Source: Bisporella sp. PMI_857 (taxonomy: Eukaryota > Ascomycota > Leotiomycetes > Helotiales > Helotiaceae). From it: a stretch of 64,000 nt of DNA. A program made the translations under genes and the position numbers. Every line of letters begins with the position of its first letter. Position 1 is the stretch's first letter. Positions 56,175-64,000 of the stretch are shown piece after piece. The notes beneath the pieces were generated by a model, which had not been told where the DNA came from, made no database searches, and worked only from the letters and a program-made list of their open reading frames with translations. The DNA is taken from positions 434,001 to 498,000 of the forward strand of contig JAJSPD010000015.1 of assembly GCA_021307315.1 (NCBI GenBank), in the 5' to 3' direction.

Positions 56175-58997
56175 ATGAGTGAGGGGGCTACACAGCCTCC
56201 ATCAGAGACACGGTACAATAGAGCCTGTGACGCGTGTCGAAATCACAAGGTTCGATGTCTGCCTGATATCTCCTTGCCATATTCAAAGATATGTGTGAGA
56301 TGCGCGAGAACGAATCGAACCTGTACCTTTACGGCACCACGAAAGAGACAGGAACGAAAGAAGACGGAGACCAGGGTTTCTGAACTTGAGAAAGAGGTTT
56401 TGGCATTGCAAGCTCTATTTGATCAGAGGAAGAAAAACACTAGTGATGGCGCCCAGGAGGAAAAGGTGTCAGGTGTTCTAGATGTGACTCTTCCAGATGC
56501 TAGTATGACCAACTGCGATGAAGCCTCTGGTACAACAGCGATAAGTCTTTCCCCAAATTGGCAAGTATCATCATCCTTTTGGAATTCCAACCCCCAAACC
56601 AAAAAGGTTCTGCTTGACTTCCATGATTCAACAGTTGAGTCAAAGCCGCCCACAACCAACAATCCTTTGGTGCCCCAGGGTCGCGATGTAATTGACCGTG
56701 GACTGATATCTGAGGAGCTCGCTACACATTTGTTTCTTACTTTCTTGGAAGATTTGGCTCCAAAATGCCCTTTGGTGGTCTTGCCACCTTACACCACCGC
56801 CAGTACTATGCGTGCTACAAAGCCAACACTTTATCTGGCCATGATAGCTGCGTCCGCAGGGAAAAACAATCCGGGTCTGTTCAGCAGCCTTACCACAGAA
56901 TCACTCTCTGCATATACATATCGGACTGTAAACTTAAGTGAGAAATCTCTTGAACTAGTGCAAGCTATGCTTATGTAAGTCAACTTTTCGGAGCCAAATT
57001 CCCTAAGTTTGTTCAGCAATTTTGCTCTTGATGCGTACATGTACTGCTTAAACATGTATTTTGAGTCATTCACTACTAAAGAAGCACCAAAATTTAGAAC
57101 ACTCTTGAAGAGGCAAACTAACTCCGAGATTCTGATATATAGCATTGCAGCCTGGTACTGTCCCCCACACAAATTTGTACAGCTCAAGTTTTATGAATAC
57201 ATTCACGCTGCGGCAACAATGGTATGTGCATAAAGCATAGGCTCAAAGGTTTCATCGATATTCTCCATTCAAGGCATGTTCTAAAAGGACGTGTTGTTAA
57301 GAGAGGATCGTATGATTTCGAGAGATCAGCTTCTCAATTGCCTTAGAAGCATTCTAACTTCTTTACCTTGTTAGGCACTAGATATTGATCTTGGTACTAG
57401 TCCGCCAGCCAGGCGGCGGCGAGTGGGCGACACTCAATCTCCCGAAGCAGAACAGAAGACTGAAAAACAGTTATATGCAGAGTTGGAAAGCAAACGAACG
57501 TACCTTGCATGCTACATACTAACTACGAAGTAAGTAGTCGATTATTCTTTACATCTCGCGGAAAGATCTTCCCATATCGTGTCAAAGATTCGGAAAACTG
57601 GCATAAGAATGAACGGTCTCCTGTCGATAGGATCCTAAGCCATCGATATTCATTTCTCTGCGCTTGCTCATCTTTATATGTGCAATCTATTTTGAGTCAA
57701 CAATTATAAATTCCAATATATCACGGCCGTAGATTATTCTTTACACGAGCACTGGAGAGCACTTATTATGTATACTTTGCTAACGGATAAACCAGGGTAG
57801 CCATCGGCACGCGTCGGCCTTTGACAATGCGATTTAACGGTTGGGCAGCAGAATGTGTTGAATGCATAATAAATTCCCCTGTGGCCCTACCAAGCGATCG
57901 TATCTTCTGTCATTGGGTGAAACACTTTGCTCTCGCAGAGGAAATATGTACCTCGTTCTCATATGATTTCGCTGGAAATCTTGCCGACTTGTCTGAAACT
58001 CGTGTTCAATTTCTGCTCAAAGGCTTTGAGAAACGCCTAGAGTCGTGGAAGGATGAAATTCCTCCGGGCGATCATGATAGTAAGCTGCTTTCGACTTCAT
58101 TAAATAGCATTTTAGTACTAAAGCTCTCCAGAAGTTTTGCTTCAAGAGTACTATTATACTTATATATATACCCATGAGCTGGCCATCCACGACGATCACC
58201 CCCCTGAAGACTTCAGGCCACCCTTCCATCTCGACCACCCTCTGCCCATAGAAAATGACAACAAATTAACCCCAGCACATATTGATTCGATCATCGGAAT
58301 TATTGCTTCTGTGCATGCGCTATTAGATATAATGATCGATATGGAGATCAATGCTCTGCGTAGCGTACCTACACAAGCTTTTGTTCGGATGACTTATGGC
58401 ATAATCATGCTTACAAAGCTCTACAGTTCCAGTCGATCTGGAGAAAGCCGAATCGCTACGATTCTAGAAAATGAAGACTTGAAGCTGCCGTATTACCTCG
58501 ACGCACTCATTACGCGTTTGGCTGATGCTGTGGGGCCTAACGAATGCCGAGTGCCATATGCTTTCTTGGGTCTTCTCACCCGTTTAAAGGAATGGGTTGT
58601 AGAGCATAATGGCAACAGTCCAAACCCACATTCCGTCGACCTTGTCAATGACAGCTTTATAATGGCGCCTCCCGGTACTAAACCATCGCCTGGCTCCATA
58701 TATTCTCTTTCCGAGAATATATCTATGAGAACCTCAGGAGAAAATTCACATCCTTCACGGGAAACAACAAACACAACGACCTCGCCAAGTTCCCTACTTC
58801 AAGACTCAAGCCAGTATGATGCTGGCCAGTTTATCCCCTACACAAACCCAGATTACACGAGTACGTTCTCAGAGTTTAGACAAACAGAACAATTAGCTGC
58901 AGACTTGGATGAATGGGGGATGAATATGGACTTTTCGATCGGCCCAGGCACTCTACAACAGGATATGAGCATGAAGGACTGGAACCTCAATGCTTGA
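56175..58997 (+). pseudogene. Zn2Cys6 transcription regulator, with a frame break near 58160 (pseudogene or unresolved intron)
   Basis: Fungal-specific DNA-binding regulator, about 730 residues. The Zn2Cys6 cluster starts at Cys18: CDACRNHKVRC, then Cys-x11 loop and CVRCARTNRTC, spacing C-x2-C-x6-C-x11-C-x2-C-x6-C. A short coiled coil (RVSELEKEVLALQALFDQRK) and a middle homology region follow. Exons 56175-56974, 57143-57221, 57375-57529 and 57796-58997; the first three phases agree. Within the last exon the frame jumps by one base between about 58110 and 58172, at a TA dinucleotide run (58161-58170). The upstream frame ends LYLYIYP-stop; the downstream frame continues THELAIHDDHPPEDFRPPFH. 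Loss of one TA unit or a 31-nt intron (58147-58177) would explain it. The tail is acidic/aromatic, typical of activation domains. Confidence 0.7.
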
Positions 58998-60342
58998 TAA
59001 GGTTGGTTTATGTATTGGAAGGCGTTACAGGAGCCGTCATGTATTATAGATATACCCCTCAATGTTATAGTATGTCGACTCTTGCCTACATTAAAATGGC
59101 AGACGGCAGCACTTTATGTGCGCAAAAGCTACGCTTATGCCGTCCACAGGGGGGGGGGGGGAGACTTTGGGCCTGTGATACTCTCCTCTACACATTTTGA
59201 AGAATATCTTCCGCTTACTCTCATTGCAATACCATGAAAGTCAAATTTTATATGACTACTATCCACAATCGGTCCAGCCGTTAGGTATCAGAACTTCCCT
59301 GATCGAGCATGATAGTTGGCACGAGCAAAAACCGAAGCTTAAGCTGGTCAGTCAGGCGTAGGTCGAAAAGAGAGTTACCCTGAAAGGCATAGCTGGATCA
59401 ACTGGCACAAGACCTGCTCCCAAAGCATTCGCGTCTGGTAATATATTAACCTTAACGGGTGCTGGTAACAAGTGATGTCTACCTTGCCCAAGCCTACACC
59501 TCTGGCCAATATCTAGTGCTGGTTGGGCATCTCGTGCTCCTTATGCCGAAGGAGTATGGTAGAGCGGAACTGTAGTTCGATTATGCTCAGCGGGAGGCTT
59601 CAGAAGGTAGCAGCGCGTCTGTTCCTGGGCCATTGGTCGACATTCCGGTTACGCTATAAAGTTTTACACATCGACAAGCGCCTCGCTAACCTGAGTAGAG
59701 ATAAAGCCATCTGCAGATCAGCTTCCTTCCATACTCCGGGCTGTAGATGCACCTCACTCTATGAAAAGCTGTAGGTGAAATGAGCCTCTGCTCCATGACT
59801 TTACTGACCTACACATAATTACAATCTAATATACAAATTCCACACTCATGTGTGAGAAAACTGAAATATTGTAGTAGACACAAGAAAACCATGAGCTAAT
59901 CAGAAACCTTGTTGTGATGCATAACACGAAAGAAGAGGCATGTACGACGTCTATACATGCATTGATGCTTATAATGAGACCCTGTCCTAGAGCTGCGCCT
60001 AAGAAAACAGGCCTGGAACAATAAAGGAGTCTTCCATCACTCCAAACGCCGGGATATTTGATTCTTACGCAGCTGGCATGATTTTGTAATTGTGTAGAAA
60101 ATTGGGAATTGGTCAATGTGTTGAATTGAGAGCATCGAATGTCCCTGTAGTAGACTATTAGTGGATCATGAATACAATAGCTTTAAGGATGCGTACCAAG
60201 CCAACCAAACTGGGAAGAAGTGAACGGCGCATTTCTGTGGTCGTATTTTGTACAATGAGCATAATATCGTCAAGAATGACCTTTTGCATAGCGATCCCGG
60301 TACTCAAGATGCCAAAGATGACACCATAAAGGCAAGATGAGT
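58998..60342. other. Intergenic, no gene supported
   Basis: About 1.35 kb between the two convergent regulator genes. It contains a 13-G run at 59149-59161. A minus-strand stretch around 59350-59560 has open segments reminiscent of degraded enzyme sequence but is too broken to name. Confidence 0.4.
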
Positions 60343-62729
60343 TCAGGGTGATGTTTGTGGCCGGGACATTGGGAGAAGCAGAAGCGCGCAGTAACGAAGC
60401 TCATAGCAACGAGAATTTGTAGCGTCGAACTGCGGCTTCATTTGCTTTTGTTCAATTTCATCGTCTAAATGGTCAGCCTCGACTTTCCAGAACTGGCGTT
60501 TTACTTACAGCTCAAGTTGATATTTTTAAAATAATCCTTTGCACTCTGGTCCTTCTCGGTATCTTCAGCAGCGATCTTCCCATCCGGATTGACGTAAATC
60601 TTCGGAAGGAAGTTTCGAATTCTGAGGACATAGTGAAAGTGGCCAGAAACCAGGTCTCCCTCGCCAGCAAAGTGTGCTGGAGGATAAACTAAAGGCCATC
60701 GTGGCCGAAATGATTCTTGCTCCCAGCATCGGAACAACCAAGTCATTTTTTCGATGCAATTTAAAACAATGAGTGTAGTTATATACAGTTCGAAGTGGGA
60801 CGGGTTACCCGGCTTCTCTCTATCAAAACAATTTCGTTCTAGTTCGCTCAACATTTGCTTGCACATAATAGAAGCTTTCTTCTCAGCAGCAGCACCAAGC
60901 TGAAGAGACATGACGGCATATGGATTTTCGGTAATGCTGTCTTCAATGGCTGGACCTTGGCCAGCTACACCATCAGTATCAATCTTCTCTGTAAGCACCC
61001 ATTTAAGTTCGCTGTCTGCAAGGATGTGTACCATAGACCAAAGCTCCAGAACGCGAGTCAAGATTGAATCTGGCTTGTCCCTAGCCGCTGATACCGCAGC
61101 GTTCAAAGTGGTATGCATAAAGTGAGAGGGCTCTCGCTCAACGAAGACATGAGAGATGCGCTTGACGTAAGCCTCGAGCTTTAAGGGTAGATCATCACCA
61201 TCCTGGTCCAGAATGCGAAAATTCAGTGTATTAAAATTTGAACCCAGGCCAGGATCGATGTTACCCTCCATAGAACCGACCTGACCATCTAGAGCATTGA
61301 AGGTGGCGAATATAGTGGTGGACGGGTAGTGAGATGCCTCAATTTGGTAACGAGCGCTTCTCATAGGGCCGCCACCCCCTAGCTCAACGCTCTGCTTGAT
61401 CTCTGCTATCTTGTGGTTTGCAAGGGTAGCATGTAGAGCTGTTGTAAACATGTGGAACTCCTCTGCAATTTTGGTGCGGCTGCATTGATGCTTCCATACG
61501 CGAGCGTTGTCAACCTTCTTGCACTGCTCGCAAGGTGTACCTTTTGAGCAAGTCTTTCGAAGAATTCTGCAACGAATACATGCTCCTAGCTTGCGCACCT
61601 CCTGGACATACTTGCGACGTTCTGCACTAAATCGAGCACGAGACTTAGGCTTCTCAGACTTCTGGCCATTGCCATATTCCGCTGTGAACGCAGTGGTCAT
61701 TGGGGTAGTGATAGCCAGGGCCTGGTAGCTATTCACTGGAGAATTGTCATTTCCCATGGTGTGATCCACGGATTGCTCTTGGAAGATTGCGCCAGCATTA
61801 CCAAGCATATCCCATTGTGCTGGCTCAGGGTCATTGTTGAAGTTATTTTCGAACATGGCAGCATGTAATTCTTGGCCCATGTGGGTCGCCTCTTGTTGGT
61901 CGGCTCTGCTAGAATCGTCTGCAAACAATGCAGGATCTACCATCGGTGGTATGAATCGTGCTGCTGCTGCTGCGGCAATACTTGACGCGGCCATTGCTAA
62001 GTTAGGTGATGTAGAGCGCGACACTGTAGTTTGTTGATTTCCATTAGAAGCGGGTAAAGAGGATGCGCGGCCCTGAAGGCTTTGCTTTGAATTTAGAGCT
62101 GGGATGGTCAACAAATTGCAACAGACATTATGACTCGACTTACACTTCTTGCCTCGTTGTACATTCTGTTCGTAACTGACTGGTGGATTATCGAGAGTAT
62201 ATTGCTCCTGAAGTTCGAGTCTCCCTTGCCGTGGTTGCTCAGATGCTCTTACATCTCCTGTTGTAGCGTCTCCCGGTTGCTTGTCATTCATGTCGATTTG
62301 CCTAGATACCTCTGCCAGGGTCTCCAAAGCAGTCCAACTCCGCTGATTGTCGGCGCCTGCAGCAGAAGCATCATGCATCTGGGCCTCGCCAATTACATCA
62401 CGCACTCCTTCTGCAGAATATGGAAGGTTGTTGAGCTCAAGAAGCGCCTTTCTTCTGTCTTGAATGCTAATGTTAGGACATTTCTTCACGAGGTGATTTG
62501 TGAGCGAATCGATGCGGCCCTTTGGGAAAATTTCGCCGCATGCTTTGCATGTATGCTCATAGCGATTGCTGCTATCGTTGAGTTTGGCGCCTCGGGTAAA
62601 GTGAGCGAGGATCAGTGCTATGAGAGTCAACGATATTGTCTTATGGAGGGGTTTCATCAAGGTACAAAGGCTTTGAGAGGGGAATGATGCAGCAAAGTAT
62701 GTGTACTTACGATTGGGTTTGCGGCCCAT
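60343..62729 (-). CDS. BED/C2H2-like plus Zn2Cys6 transcription regulator (OefC-like)
   Basis: Nuclear regulator of up to 749 residues. Exon 1 is only 19 nt (62711-62729, MGRKPN plus one base), exon 2 is 60509-62617 and exon 3 is 60343-60464; total 2250 nt. After PLILAHFTRGAKLNDSSNRY comes a C2H2/BED-like motif, HTCKACGEIFPKGRID to SLTNHLVKKC (about residues 22-50). The middle is Gln/Ala/Ser-rich. Around residues 350-400 lies a second zinc motif, CIRCRILRKTCSKGTPCEQC with the last Cys 12 residues on (WKHQCSRT): C-x2-C-x6-C-x5-C-x2-C-x12-C, longer at the end than usual. A 45-nt in-frame GT-AG segment (62102-62146) may be a further intron. It resembles, from memory, the OefC developmental regulator family; that name is tentative. 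Confidence 0.82.
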
Positions 62730-63651
62730 TGTCACCAAGCGAAACAATGGCCAGCAAGGAGTAGCAAGGGTACCACAAGAGAAGTCTTCGTTTGAGGAAT
62801 TGTAGTTCAGAATTAGTTCGCGATGTTTTGAAATGCCCAAATATGTTCTCTGCCAGATCTATATTGGCGGTGACGAAGTGCGGTCAAGCAAATCATATTC
62901 GGGCGTGGAAAATAGTGGGTGGAAATTAGCGCTTGACCTTTTCCGGCTAGATCAGATGGACCTTCACTCGCCCATTCAGGTTAGCCAATCAGGTTAGAAT
63001 ACACAAACTGGTAGCAGCTTCAATCTACTTCAATTTGTATATATTTCCACCTGAATCACCATAAGGGACAAAATCGTCATGCATCTTAAGAAAGCGCAGA
63101 AGCTCCAACAGCTTACGAATAAACAGTATATTACAGAGCCGCTCACAATTCTGTGTTACCAAAAGCTAAGGATTGAACACCAAAGTTACCATGCCCCAGT
63201 AGCTTCCAAATTGCATTGAACACTTCTTGCAAGGCTTTAGAGCTTAGAATCGAAGGTTAGGGCATTACCGAGACTACTGGTTTAGGTATTAACATGAAAA
63301 ACGAAGTTACATATATATTTTTTGGCCCAATTAATGTTGGCGAGGCCCCCAAAAAAGGATGCCGTCAACTTCTTAACCAACAGAGATATGGCTAACAAAA
63401 GAACGTCCGCTAGGTGGAGTACAATGTGTCAAATGGGAATTCTATCAATGGTGGAGTCACGAAGTCCACAACTAACATTGAAAATAGTAGTGTCGTAATA
63501 AATTTCCATTACTACACCCATAGGTCACAAGGTATAGAGAACAGGACATCCCTCAAATTGCTAGTGTTTAAACGTCATGGTATCACGGCTAAGCGTTCAA
63601 TAATAAAGCACATGAAACCTCAATACCCCGTTCCGGGCACAACCTTGGCCT
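62730..63651. other. Intergenic, no gene seen
   Basis: About 920 bp between the regulator start and the Sec5 stop, AT-rich, only shadow frames. It presumably includes the regulator promoter. Confidence 0.5.
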
Positions 63652-64000
63652 CTAGATTGGCGTACCAGGAGCTCCAGAAGTCCCTCTGTCAGGGCCTTTC
63701 TCAGATGCCCTTCTTTCGGTGCCTCTGGTCCTCACCTTCTTGAAGCAAGCAAACTCACTTCGGCTTCCTTCTCTCAAACGCTTTAGAACAGCTCTCATTT
63801 CAGGTAGTTCACTTTGTAACTTTGCCCTTGCATCATTGTCCGTGCCTTTGTCGAGCTCTTGATAAATCTGACTTTGCATTTCACTAGCCTTATCAGTAGT
63901 ATACTGACTCAGCGTTTGTGCCACAAATTCAACATCAAGAGTAGCCTGCATCAAGGAAGCAAGATTGTAACGCTGGCGCTGCTTGAATGCCTCGAGAAGT
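63652..64000 (-). CDS. SEC5: Exocyst subunit Sec5, C-terminal end only
   Basis: Last 115 residues of a helical vesicle-tethering subunit that acts with the other exocyst proteins at sites of polarised secretion; the rest lies beyond the right edge. The frame is open from position 64000 to TAG at 63652-63654. The conserved C-terminal rod reads LLEAFKQRQRYNLASLMQAT, then LDVEFVAQTLSQYTTDKASE and KLQSELPEMRAVLKRLREGS, which I recognise as the fungal Sec5 end. A basic, low-complexity tail ends GTSGAPGTPI. No intron is seen in this part. The family name rests on recalled homologues, so moderate confidence in the exact subunit. Confidence 0.8.
   Translation of the reverse strand, partial: LLEAFKQRQRYNLASLMQATLDVEFVAQTLSQYTTDKASEMQSQIYQELDKGTDNDARAKLQSELPEMRAVLKRLREGSRSEFACFKKVRTRGTERRASEKGPDRGTSGAPGTPI

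Noticed and set aside
59340..59560. Possible cytochrome P450 heme-region relic on the minus strand
   Set aside because: A word like YSFGIRSTRCPTS is suggestive, but the following helix is broken by stops and the frame changes; evidence too weak.

Overview
The window reads as nuclear DNA of a filamentous ascomycete. Genes are monocistronic, on both strands, with many short GT-AG introns (mostly 45-90 nt). The protein content is typically fungal: a CBM1 secreted protein, two Zn-cluster regulators, a Clr5-domain protein, a seven-helix fungal rhodopsin-like membrane protein, a Tpo1-like MFS transporter and Baeyer-Villiger monooxygenases. A leotiomycete is my best guess from the style of the proteins, but that is inference. 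All exon models were built by reading splice sites and frames by eye. Most were checked by exon-length arithmetic, and every model said to close does so in frame.

Layout. 1-1458: 3'-truncated amino-acid permease (-). 4260-8352: intact 11-exon tubulin cofactor D (-). 8834-10159: a complete Tc1/mariner element with 107-bp perfect inverted repeats, inserted in the promoter region shared with a divergent short-chain dehydrogenase (10623-11770, +). 13735-15300: seven-helix rhodopsin-like protein. 16478-18949: a large single-exon protein joining a Pro-rich region, a thioredoxin domain and a transglutaminase-like domain. 20210-21438: two monooxygenase relics. 21701-23032: secreted beta-propeller lactonase-family protein (-). 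23033-26840: AT-rich transposon graveyard with two solo LTRs and an interrupted TIR element. 26840-33301: MFS transporter and Baeyer-Villiger monooxygenase (both -). 34152-34756: a second TIR element, split by another solo LTR.

34946-35806: Mpv17/PMP22 protein. 37068-39259: Clr5-domain protein. 39720-40722: tandem GFA-domain protein. 40926-42419: HRQ/DUF3445 protein (-). 43152-45083: Naf1 (-), divergent from Alg9 (45432-47628, +). 48012-49073: secreted CBM1 protein that appears to need a 5-nt microexon. 49293-50751: ZIP metal transporter carrying a CCCH finger in its cytoplasmic loop (-). 52988-54591: exonuclease V. 56175-58997: Zn2Cys6 regulator with a frame break. 60343-62729: BED-like plus Zn2Cys6 regulator (-). 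63652-64000: C-terminal end of exocyst Sec5 (-).

How the genes relate. Housekeeping genes (TBCD, Naf1, Alg9, Exo5, Sec5, Mpv17) are mixed with accessory metabolism. The stretch from about 20.2 to 33.3 kb is the most accessory: a live Baeyer-Villiger monooxygenase, a lactonase-fold enzyme and an exporter, next to decayed copies of a Baeyer-Villiger enzyme and an FMN-dependent monooxygenase, all around TE remnants. The most unusual observations are the thioredoxin-transglutaminase fusion, the PAN3-like zinc finger inside a zinc transporter, the 5-nt microexon, the 20-nt intron or frameshift in Alg9, and two independent TIR elements each broken by a solo LTR with its own 5-bp target duplication. 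No tRNA, rRNA, CRISPR or viral genome was recognised.
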